Shown here: piece after piece, positions 1 to 5,626 of the stretch | How the letters are laid out: each line of letters starts with the position of its first letter | Numbering within the stretch: the first letter of the stretch is position 1 | Assembly (NCBI GenBank): GCA_031288855.1 | Contig: JAITQQ010000148.1 | Span: 1 to 5,626, forward strand | Direction of reading: 5' to 3' | DNA from: Prevotellaceae bacterium | GTDB lineage: Bacteria; Bacteroidota; Bacteroidia; Bacteroidales; UBA932 | Length of the DNA stretch: 5,626 bases | Notes under the pieces: generated by a model | Databases searched by the model: none | What the model was told of the DNA's origin: nothing | What the model saw: only the letters and a program-made list of their open reading frames with translations | Program-made: the position numbers and the translations under genes

Positions 1-365
1 ATTCCGGCACGGAAAAAACCAAACAGCAAATATCAAGGCAATTGATTAAAGAGAACTGTACGGTGATTAGTATACAAGTGTTGCAGGAGGTTGCGAACAC
101 CTTATCACGGAAATTCAAAATAGGCTACAGTTCCATTGAACAGACCTTACATGAATGTATTTTTGACAATGATATACTTTATCTCAACCGGCAGGACACT
201 GTTTTTAATGCCTGTAACATTGCCGGGCGGTATCAATTCTCTTTTTATGACAGTCTGATTATTGCCGCTGCGCTTGAAACCAATTGCAGCCACTTATATT
301 CAGAAGATTTACAACATGGGCAGTTAATTGAAAATACACTCACTATTGTAAATCCCTACATTTAG
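1..365 (+). CDS. PIN-domain protein (VapC-like ribonuclease), 5' end outside the window
   Basis: The reading frame is already open at base 3, so the gene begins left of the window; 120 residues are visible before the TAG stop. The TTG at 42 is in frame but need not be the start. Three of the usual PIN acidic residues are visible: Glu29 of the visible part (SIQVLQEVANTL), Asp83 (FSFYDSLIIAAAL) and Glu101/Asp102 (LYSEDLQHG). The missing part would be the first strand with the DTN-type Asp, roughly 15 residues given the family's usual length of about 135. PIN proteins of this type are metal-dependent RNases, most often the toxin of a VapBC pair; that role is inferred, because no antitoxin is visible. 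The two or three lines I counted are about 40% GC, lower than the neighbours, which fits an accessory gene. It runs convergently toward guaA with a 46-bp gap. Confidence 0.85.
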   Translation, partial: SGTEKTKQQISRQLIKENCTVISIQVLQEVANTLSRKFKIGYSSIEQTLHECIFDNDILYLNRQDTVFNACNIAGRYQFSFYDSLIIAAALETNCSHLYSEDLQHGQLIENTLTIVNPYI

Positions 366-393
366 CTATCAAGCACAGACGCGCCGCGCCCCC

Positions 394-418
394 ACAATTC
401 TTAACGGAATTTTATTCC
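394..418. terminator. Weak AT-rich hairpins between convergent genes
   Basis: The gap between the PIN gene and guaA holds AATTC (396-400) facing GAATT (407-411) over a 6-nt loop, followed on the + strand by TTTATT. An overlapping GGAAT-TTT-ATTCC hairpin (406-418) reaches into the last guaA codons. Both stems are only 5 bp and AT-rich. They could help end the + strand transcript, but neither is a convincing intrinsic terminator. No stronger structure is seen in this gap. Confidence 0.2.
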
Positions 419-1941
419 CATTCGATGGTGGCGGGGGGTTTGGAGCTGATGTCATACACCACGCGGTTTACCCCTTTCACCTTGTTGATAATATCGTTCG
501 ATATGTTCGATAGAAATTCATACGGCAAGTGCGCCCAGTCGGCAGTCATGCCGTCGGTGGCGGTGACCGCACGAAGCGCCACCGTATATTCGTAAGTGCG
601 TTCGTCGCCCATCACGCCCACGCTGCGCACCGGCAACAGGATGGTGGCGGCCTGCCACACTTTGTCGTACAAGCCGTCGCGTTTCAAGCCGTCGATAAAA
701 ATAGCGTCGGCTTCCTGCAAGATATGCACTTTTTCTTCGGTCAGTTCGCCCAACACGCGGATACCTAATCCGGGTCCGGGAAAGGGGTGGCGGTTTAGCA
801 ATCCGGGTTTCACCTGAAGGGCTGCGCCTACGCGGCGCACCTCATCTTTAAACAACATGCGCAACGGCTCTACCACTTTGAGGTGCATGCGCTCGGGCAA
901 ACCGCCTACGTTGTGGTGCGACTTGATGGTGGCCGAAGGCCCATTGACCGATACCGATTCAATGACGTCGGGATAAATAGTGCCCTGCGCCAGCCATTTG
1001 ACGTTTTCAATGGCATGCGCTTCGCGGTCGAAAATTTCAACGAACACGCGCCCGATGGTTTTGCGCTTTTGTTCCGGGTCGGCCACGCCCGCAAGCTGCG
1101 ACAGAAATTCATGAGCAGCGCGCACGCCCACGACGTTCAAACCCATGTCGCGGTACGACTCCATGACCTGTTCAAACTCATTTTTCCGCAACAGGCCGTT
1201 GTCCACAAAAATGCAATAGAGATTTTTTCCGATGGCTTTGTGGAGCAATACCGCCGTTACCGACGAGTCCACGCCGCCGCTCAAGCCGAGCACCACTTTA
1301 TCGTTTCCTATCTTGGCTTTCAGCGCAGCCACCGTCGATTCCACGAATGCGGCGGGCGTCCAGTCGCCTTTGCAGCCGCACACGTGTTGCACAATGTTCT
1401 TGAGGATTTTTGTTCCTTCGGTAGAGTGGTACACTTCCGGGTGAAACTGCAACGCAAAAGTAGGCTCGCCGGAAACAGCGAACGCCGCATTTTCCACATC
1501 AGCGGTAGAGGCGATGGTGTGGTATCCTTCGGGAAGGCGCACAATCGTGTCGCCATGCGACATCCATACCTGCGAATCGTCGGCCACGCCGTTAAATAAA
1601 ACCGACGTGCGGTCTTTAATGTGAAGCTTTGCCCGGCCGTATTCGCGGTGTTTGGAAGGCAGCACTTCTCCGCCGAACTGCTGGGCAATGTATTGCGCCC
1701 CATAGCATACGGCCAACAACGGAACTTGCCCTTTGATATTACTTAAATCGATTTGCGGCGCATTGGCGTCGCGCACCGAGAAAGGGCTTCCCGACAAAAT
1801 TATGCCTTTAATGCAGGCATCGAGCGGTGGGATTTTATGAAAAGGATAAATTTCACAATACACATTTAATTCGCGCAAGCGGCGCCCGATAAGCTGTGTG
1901 TATTGCGAACCGAAATCAAGGATGATGATTTTTTCTTGCAT
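412..1941 (-). CDS. guaA: GMP synthase (glutamine-hydrolysing)
   Basis: Converts XMP to GMP using ATP and ammonia from glutamine, the last step of guanine nucleotide synthesis, in the cytoplasm. The 509-residue length is normal for the family. Residues 1-190 are a class I glutamine amidotransferase domain: nucleophile Cys79 in LLAVCYGAQ, then His167 and Glu169 in LQFHPEV. From about 195 comes the ATP pyrophosphatase domain, with the PP-loop SGGVDSS at 221-227. The C-terminal dimerisation part holds the conserved [12 protein letters not shown] (384-395) and ends KPPATIEWE, the XMP-binding tail. No key residue is missing. The start is well fixed: an in-frame TAA lies seven codons upstream (1960-1962) with no other start between. 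No clear Shine-Dalgarno or private promoter is seen, so it is probably read through from pyrG, 48 bp upstream on the same strand. Confidence 0.98.
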   Translation of the reverse strand: MQEKIIILDFGSQYTQLIGRRLRELNVYCEIYPFHKIPPLDACIKGIILSGSPFSVRDANAPQIDLSNIKGQVPLLAVCYGAQYIAQQFGGEVLPSKHREYGRAKLHIKDRTSVLFNGVADDSQVWMSHGDTIVRLPEGYHTIASTADVENAAFAVSGEPTFALQFHPEVYHSTEGTKILKNIVQHVCGCKGDWTPAAFVESTVAALKAKIGNDKVVLGLSGGVDSSVTAVLLHKAIGKNLYCIFVDNGLLRKNEFEQVMESYRDMGLNVVGVRAAHEFLSQLAGVADPEQKRKTIGRVFVEIFDREAHAIENVKWLAQGTIYPDVIESVSVNGPSATIKSHHNVGGLPERMHLKVVEPLRMLFKDEVRRVGAALQVKPGLLNRHPFPGPGLGIRVLGELTEEKVHILQEADAIFIDGLKRDGLYDKVWQAATILLPVRSVGVMGDERTYEYTVALRAVTATDGMTADWAHLPYEFLSNISNDIINKVKGVNRVVYDISSKPPATIEWE

Positions 1942-1964
1942 ATTTCCGATTTTCTCTATTTAAT

Positions 1965-1995
1965 ACTGCCAACTGCCACTGCCAACTGCTTACTG
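1965..1995. repeat. Short tandem heptad repeat (ACTGCCA type) between guaA and pyrG
   Basis: Read on the + strand the units are ACTGCCA (1965-1971), ACTGCC (1972-1977), ACTGCCA (1978-1984), ACTGCTT (1985-1991) and a final ACTG (1992-1995). That is a 7-nt period with one 6-nt unit. On the coding strand it reads as CAGTTGG-type units. The last units overlap the final Gln codon and TAA stop of pyrG, so the repeat fills about half of the spacer and supplies the gene's end. The units are seen directly; whether this array recurs elsewhere in the genome cannot be seen here. Confidence 0.75.
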
Positions 1996-3600
1996 TTTGC
2001 TGCACTCCAACGCGGCTTTCACCAGTGAAACAAAGAGCGGGTGCGGGTTTTCGGCGGTGCTTTTCAATTCGGGGTGGAATTGCACGCCGATGAAAAACGG
2101 ATGCTCGCGAAGTTCCACAATCTCCACCAACCCGGTTTCGACGTTCTTTCCGGAAGCAAAAAGTCCGTTTTTTGCAAATTCTTCCACATAATCGTTATTC
2201 ATTTCGTAACGGTGGCGGTGGCGTTCCCTGATTTGTTCTTTTCCGTACACCCGGTAAGCCAGCGTGCCTTTTTGCAACGTACAGTCATAAGCGCCCAAAC
2301 GCATCGTGCCGCCTTTAATGGTAAGGCGTTTTTGGTCTTCCATGAGGTCAATGACCGGATGCTTGGTGCCGGGCTCTACTTCGGTGGTCATGGCGTCTTC
2401 GTAGCCCAACACGTGGCGTGCATATTCAATCACCGCCATTTGCATGCCCAAACAGATGCCGAGAAACGGAATTTTATGCTCGCGGGCATATTGCACCGAT
2501 ACAATTTTTCCCTCCAGGCCGCGCTCGCCGAAACCCGGCGCCACAAGAACGGCATGCATGCCGTTCAACTTTTCGGCAACGGTGTTTTTTGTGATTAGTT
2601 CACTGTGCAAACTGTGTACGTTCACCTTACATTCATTGGCAGCGCCGGCATGAATAAAGGACTCCAGAATGGATTTGTAGGCGTCTTGCAACTCTACATA
2701 TTTTCCGACAAGCGCAATGTTCACCTCATTTTTCGGATGGCACAACTTGTCCAAAAACTTTTTCCATTCTTTCAAATCGGGCTTGGCGATATTTTTCAGA
2801 TGTAATTTTTCTATCACAATTTCATCTAACTTTTCGTCCATCATCCGCAGCGGAACTTCGTAAATGCTGCGCGCATCAATGGATTCAATAACGGCATTCT
2901 GTTTTACATTGCAAAACAATGCGATTTTTTTCCGGATGTCGGGCGTGAGGTGATGTTCCGTACGGCACACAATAACATCGGGCTGCAAGCCGTTTTGCTG
3001 CAACATCCGCACGCTGTGTTGCGTCGGTTTTGTCTTGAGTTCTTTGGCGGCATTAAGAAACGGAACGAGGGTCAAATGCAATACGGCGCAATCTTCTTCG
3101 TTCATTTCCCACTGCAATTGGCGGATGGCTTCCACAAACGGCTGCGACTCGATGTCGCCCACCGTGCCGCCGATTTCACTAATGACTACGTCATAATTTC
3201 CGGTCTTGCCCAACAGCATCATCCGGCGCTTGATTTCGTCGGTAATATGCGGAATAACCTGTACGGTCTTGCCTAAAAACGCGCCTTCGCGCTCCTTCTG
3301 AATTACGGTTTGATATACGCGGCCGGTGGTTACATTGTTGGCTTTCGAGGTATAAACATTGAGAAAGCGCTCGTAGTGCCCCAAGTCGAGGTCGGTTTCC
3401 GCGCCGTCTTCCGTCACATAACATTCTCCGTGTTCATACGGATTCAACGTTCCCGGGTCGATGTTAATGTAAGGGTCGAATTTTTGAATGGTAACACGCA
3501 AACCCCTTGCCTGTAAAAGCTTGGCAAGCGATGCGGAAATAATTCCTTTCCCTAAGGAAGAAGTTACTCCGCCTAATACAAACACATATTTAGTTTTCAT
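1990..3600 (-). CDS. pyrG: CTP synthase (glutamine-hydrolysing)
   Basis: Makes CTP from UTP with ATP and glutamine, the last step of de novo pyrimidine nucleotide synthesis, in the cytoplasm (tetramers or filaments in the family). The 536 residues match the usual length. The N-terminal synthetase domain (1 to about 265) has the P-loop GGVTSSLGKG at 10-19, the metal-binding region ETDLDLGHYERFL around 68-80 and SEIGGTVGDIES at 141-152. The C-terminal class I glutaminase domain (about 293-536) has APGFGERG at 354-361, nucleophile Cys383 in LGICLGMQ, and His509/Glu511 in VQFHPEL. All catalytic residues are present. The start is fixed by a TAA stop codon directly before the ATG. There is no Shine-Dalgarno match, as is common in Bacteroidota. 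A promoter-like sequence lies just upstream, and guaA follows 48 bp downstream, probably on the same transcript. Confidence 0.98.
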   Translation of the reverse strand: MKTKYVFVLGGVTSSLGKGIISASLAKLLQARGLRVTIQKFDPYINIDPGTLNPYEHGECYVTEDGAETDLDLGHYERFLNVYTSKANNVTTGRVYQTVIQKEREGAFLGKTVQVIPHITDEIKRRMMLLGKTGNYDVVISEIGGTVGDIESQPFVEAIRQLQWEMNEEDCAVLHLTLVPFLNAAKELKTKPTQHSVRMLQQNGLQPDVIVCRTEHHLTPDIRKKIALFCNVKQNAVIESIDARSIYEVPLRMMDEKLDEIVIEKLHLKNIAKPDLKEWKKFLDKLCHPKNEVNIALVGKYVELQDAYKSILESFIHAGAANECKVNVHSLHSELITKNTVAEKLNGMHAVLVAPGFGERGLEGKIVSVQYAREHKIPFLGICLGMQMAVIEYARHVLGYEDAMTTEVEPGTKHPVIDLMEDQKRLTIKGGTMRLGAYDCTLQKGTLAYRVYGKEQIRERHRHRYEMNNDYVEEFAKNGLFASGKNVETGLVEIVELREHPFFIGVQFHPELKSTAENPHPLFVSLVKAALECSKQ

Positions 3601-3619
3601 TTAGGAAATGATTGAAGTG

Positions 3620-3647
3620 CAAAAATACTGATTTTTTACACAACAAA
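3620..3647 (-). promoter_or_regulatory. Bacteroidota-type promoter for pyrG(-guaA)
   Basis: On the minus strand, TATTTTTG (3627 to 3620) matches the Bacteroidota -7 consensus TAnnTTTG at all fixed positions. A TTTG (3647 to 3644) lies 16 nt upstream and could serve as the -33 element, slightly closer than the usual spacing. Transcription would start near 3612-3616, giving a leader of only about 12-16 nt. The position, just before the pyrG ATG and after the stop of the previous gene, supports the call. The start site itself is inferred. Confidence 0.6.
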
Positions 3648-3654
3648 AAAATCA
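3629..3654. repeat. 9-bp perfect inverted repeat in the pyrG promoter
   Basis: TGATTTTTT (3629-3637) faces AAAAAATCA (3646-3654) across an 8-nt spacer, a perfect 9-bp inverted repeat lying between and over the -33 and -7 elements. It could be an operator for a dimeric regulator, or an AT-rich hairpin that helps end the GH43 transcript arriving from the right. The sequence does not decide between these, and chance is possible in AT-rich DNA. Confidence 0.4.
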
Positions 3655-3693
3655 ATTTTTCAGCCGCTGTTAATTTGTTGTGCCCATTACAGG

Positions 3694-5442
3694 TTACAAC
3701 GCATCGGCGCGCACCCAATCGGAAGTTCCGTTTTCATTGATTGCCTCAATGGAAAAATAGTAAGGTTTGGCAGTGTCCATGCCTTCATATTGATATTCAT
3801 TAGCGCCATACACCATCACGCAATTGTACAGTTTATCGGGGTTTTCTCCGATGTAAATATTATAGGCATACGCATCATCTACCGGTTGCCATTTCAACCA
3901 ACCGTTGTGCCGGGCGGCAGCATCACGAAAGGCCGTGAACTGGCTCACCGCTTCAGGTTTATTTCCGTGTCCCGACCCGAATATCCTGAATCCCGAAACT
4001 GCAAATTTGCCGGTAGACACAGCAAGATTTTCCACTTTTATATAGCGGGTTTCCACCGGTTTTTCCAATTCTATATAATCGTGCGGTATATCTTTTTTGT
4101 TCCCACTCTTACTGAATAACACGCGCCACTTCTTTCCGTCGGAGGAATAAGACACCACATATTCCTGATGGCTGCTCAATGGCTTTCCAACAAAGCCGGC
4201 ATCCTGGTCGGCATAATTGATTTGTACCGCCCGCACGGTGGACATACCGCCCAAATCGGAAATAAACCACTCGCCGCGGTCGCCGGTTGCCGCGCTCCAG
4301 TAAGTTTTTATATCTTCATCCACCAGATTATTGGCTGCGTGAGCGCCGAAGGTAGAAGACACTTGCACCGGTTTGTTATAATTTAAAAGCATCCAACCGG
4401 TGAAACGGCTTTCCCGATGGTTGGCTTCTCCGTCGGGCAAGTAATGTGGATAATCGCCGAAGGCAGTATTACAATACATCGTTCCATCCTCATCAAATCC
4501 GGCAGGCCATATCCCGGCACGGCATTCAAAATTGTTTTTGACATTAATCACCATCGTGGACACGTGCCAATAATTTTCCCAATGGTCGCGAAACGCCGCG
4601 CCGCTTCCCGCTCCGCGGATAAATCCGCCGGGCTTCATACTCAACGGCAAAGACGCCTGTTCAAAAGGCCCCAAGGGATGCGTACTTGTGGCCACCGCAT
4701 TGCCATAATCAGGAAACGTTATGCCGGGTGTGCTCCATTGCAAATAATATTTGCCGTTATGCTTGGCCATCCCTGCACCTTCTATGATGGGGTTAAATGC
4801 AGTGTTATTCTTGTATTCGCCGGCGTGGTGCGAGCCGGTTTTTTGTCCATCGGGCTTCACCAATTCTTTGCGCGTTCCTACCGGCTGAAAAGTTTTTCTG
4901 TGAAGCTCCATGCCATATATCAGTTGTGCATTATTTTCATCGCTGCTATACATGTACAGGCGATTATCATCATCGGCAAAGAAAGCGGGGTCCCAGCCAC
5001 CGGGCTCGAAGCGTTCCACCGCCCTGCGCCATTCATTTTCTTTCGGATTAGTGCTGATCCAAATGGGAAAAACGTTTGCCTGCGCAGAGCCGAACACACA
5101 CAGTGAATCGCCTTGCACCCACACGGCGGGCGCATAAAGGTCCTGCCAATTTTGCGTAACGCTTTCTAATAATTCCGGAGGCAAAAAACTATGGAGTACA
5201 AAATTCCAGTTGACCAAGTCGGGGCTCCACCAATAGCCGCTCTGGTTGGTAGCAAAGAGGTAGTAATCTCCTTTATAATTCACAATCACAGGATGGGCGG
5301 CGCTACGGTGCTTCCCCCACGCCGTATGCTCGGCAATAGGCGTATAGGTATAATCCACATTCAACGGATTACAATACGTTTTTTGTTGCGCCATCAATGG
5401 AATACACACCACGCAAAGAAGGGGTAAAAATAACTTTCTCAT
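3694..5442 (-). CDS. Secreted GH43-family glycoside hydrolase with F5/8 type C and FN3-like domains
   Basis: A 582-residue exported protein. Residues 1-18 form a signal peptide (MRKLFLPLLCVVCIPLMA, likely cut before QQ); no proper lipobox is seen. Residues about 22-345 are a five-bladed GH43-type propeller starting TYCNPLNVDYTY. GGWDPAFFADDD (148-159) gives the pKa-modulating Asp151 and IIEGAGMAKHNGKYYL gives the catalytic acid Glu221. At the usual base motif (A-D-P) this protein has AAHPVIV, so His50 (codon CAT) replaces the expected Asp. Residues about 355-490 resemble an F5/8 type C (discoidin/CBM32-like) domain (NNLVDEDIKTYWSA, GEWFISDLGG). Residues about 496-582 are fibronectin-III-like. 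No type IX sorting tail is evident. Family members act on arabinose- or xylose-containing plant glycans; the exact substrate cannot be read. The start is fixed by an in-frame TGA three codons upstream (5449-5451). It lies 93 bp before pyrG, with a promoter between, so it is probably a separate unit. Confidence 0.9.
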   Translation of the reverse strand: MRKLFLPLLCVVCIPLMAQQKTYCNPLNVDYTYTPIAEHTAWGKHRSAAHPVIVNYKGDYYLFATNQSGYWWSPDLVNWNFVLHSFLPPELLESVTQNWQDLYAPAVWVQGDSLCVFGSAQANVFPIWISTNPKENEWRRAVERFEPGGWDPAFFADDDNRLYMYSSDENNAQLIYGMELHRKTFQPVGTRKELVKPDGQKTGSHHAGEYKNNTAFNPIIEGAGMAKHNGKYYLQWSTPGITFPDYGNAVATSTHPLGPFEQASLPLSMKPGGFIRGAGSGAAFRDHWENYWHVSTMVINVKNNFECRAGIWPAGFDEDGTMYCNTAFGDYPHYLPDGEANHRESRFTGWMLLNYNKPVQVSSTFGAHAANNLVDEDIKTYWSAATGDRGEWFISDLGGMSTVRAVQINYADQDAGFVGKPLSSHQEYVVSYSSDGKKWRVLFSKSGNKKDIPHDYIELEKPVETRYIKVENLAVSTGKFAVSGFRIFGSGHGNKPEAVSQFTAFRDAAARHNGWLKWQPVDDAYAYNIYIGENPDKLYNCVMVYGANEYQYEGMDTAKPYYFSIEAINENGTSDWVRADAL

Positions 5443-5474
5443 AGAATCTCATGTTGGAAAAACGGTGCAAGTTA

Positions 5475-5482
5475 CACAATTA
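5475..5482 (-). promoter_or_regulatory. Possible -7 element for the GH43 gene
   Basis: Minus-strand TAATTGTG (5482 to 5475) matches TAnnTTTG at all but one fixed position and lies about 33 nt before the ATG. A second, poorer candidate (TAACTTGC) lies a few bases further downstream. No TTTG or TTG is found at a fitting -33 distance, so this is only a candidate. The AT-rich stretch 5443-5520 between the start codon and the hairpin is otherwise featureless. Confidence 0.25.
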
Positions 5483-5518
5483 TTTTTGAATATGAAGTGT
5501 TTATGAGAAAAATTAATA

Positions 5519-5546
5519 TAAAAAAGCGGCCGCCTTTTCGGGCCGC
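5519..5546 (-). terminator. Intrinsic terminator (minus strand) of a gene to the right
   Basis: On the minus strand GCGGCC (5546-5541) pairs perfectly with GGCCGC (5531-5526) across a 9-nt loop (CGAAAAGGC). It is followed at once by six T residues and then an AT-rich run. A 6-bp all-GC stem plus U-tract is the classic rho-independent form. The only transcript it can end is a minus-strand one entering from right of the window, so it insulates the GH43 gene from its upstream neighbour. Confidence 0.7.
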
Positions 5547-5550
5547 CGCC

Positions 5551-5578
5551 GTAGAGACGCGGCATGCCACGTCTCTAC
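5551..5578. repeat. 28-bp near-perfect palindrome (REP-like dispersed element)
   Basis: The arms GTAGAGACG (5551-5559) and CGTCTCTAC (5570-5578) flank the palindromic core GGCATGCC (5561-5568). The only mismatch is C5560 against A5569, so 26 of 28 bases pair. On the + strand it is followed by ATTTTTGTTT, so it could also act as a hairpin terminator in that direction. From memory, elements with GTAGAGACG/CGTCTCTAC arms recur between genes in various bacteria; that is unverified here. It lies 4 bp from the GC-rich terminator hairpin, in non-coding DNA. Confidence 0.7.
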
Positions 5579-5591
5579 ATTTTTGTTTCAG

Positions 5592-5601
5592 TCTTGCAAG
5601 A
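5592..5601. repeat. Perfect 10-bp palindrome TCTTGCAAGA
   Basis: TCTTGCAAGA reads the same on both strands. It lies 13 bp right of the 28-bp palindrome in DNA with no visible gene. It may be part of the same dispersed element, a protein-binding site, or chance; nothing in the window decides this. The rest of 5579-5626 shows no recognisable coding end. Confidence 0.35.
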
Positions 5602-5626
5602 TTGCCTTTTTTGCGAAAGACACAGG

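Noticed and set aside
381..393. GCGCCGCGCC-rich patch between the PIN gene and guaA as a terminator stem
   Set aside because: No matching complementary arm with a following T-tract could be found.
883..1599. Open frame of about 238 codons on the + strand opposite guaA
   Set aside because: It lies wholly within guaA on the other strand, its product shows no recognisable domain, and it is His/Arg/Val-rich, as expected of the reverse complement of a GC-biased gene.
1942..1989. Promoter for guaA in the spacer
   Set aside because: No TAnnTTTG match with a proper upstream TTG was found; the spacer is mostly the heptad repeat.
2041..2598. Open frame of about 185 codons on the + strand opposite pyrG
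   Set aside because: It is a shadow of a highly conserved gene with all its motifs on the minus strand.
4417..5106. Open frame of about 229 codons on the + strand opposite the GH43 gene
   Set aside because: It is antisense to well-supported GH43 motifs and has no recognisable domain or start context.
5440..5452. ATG at 5452 on the minus strand as an alternative GH43 start
   Set aside because: It is out of frame with the GH43 coding sequence, and an in-frame TGA precedes the chosen ATG, which opens directly into a signal peptide.
5551..5578. The palindrome as a CRISPR repeat
   Set aside because: There is a single copy only, with no spacers or cas genes nearby.
5471..5624. Minus-strand frame running open from the right edge to a TAA at 5471-5473
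   Set aside because: It would translate straight through the palindrome and the terminator hairpin and gives a low-complexity, unrecognisable peptide; more likely non-coding.

Overview
The window looks like part of a Bacteroidota (Bacteroidetes) chromosome. Three things point that way. The protein sequences have a Bacteroidota flavour: the GMP synthase starts [17 protein letters not shown], the CTP synthase is 536 residues long, and the secreted glycoside hydrolase matures to a QQKTYCNPLN-type N-terminus. The start codons lack clear Shine-Dalgarno sequences. The pyrG upstream region carries a perfect TAnnTTTG element, the -7 box of this phylum. Genus cannot be fixed from the sequence alone.

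Layout, left to right. Positions 1-365 (+) hold the 3' end of a VapC-like PIN-domain gene, cut by the window edge and more AT-rich than the rest in the lines I counted. It converges on guaA (412-1941, -; GMP synthase). Upstream of guaA on the same strand, 48 bp away, is pyrG (1990-3600, -; CTP synthase). The gap between them is largely filled by a short ACTGCCA-type tandem repeat that also covers the pyrG stop codon. pyrG has its own promoter-like sequence in the 93-bp gap behind the next gene, 3694-5442 (-). That gene encodes a secreted GH43-family glycosidase followed by an F5/8 type C (discoidin-like) domain and a fibronectin-III-like domain. The last 184 bp (5443-5626) are non-coding. They hold a GC-rich hairpin with a U-tract, oriented to end a minus-strand transcript entering from the right, and a 28-bp near-perfect palindrome of the dispersed-repeat type.

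How the genes fit together. pyrG and guaA probably form one transcript. Each encodes a glutamine-dependent class I amidotransferase that performs the last amination in making CTP or GMP, and both have complete active sites. The GH43 gene is a separate carbohydrate-use function with no SusC/SusD or regulator visible here. The PIN gene is probably a toxin or RNase accessory gene whose antitoxin, if any, lies left of the window.

The window is mostly ordinary housekeeping DNA and I see no convincing new multi-gene system. The best leads are: a His where GH43 enzymes carry the catalytic-base Asp; the two repeat elements (heptad array and palindrome); and a 9-bp inverted repeat inside the pyrG promoter.
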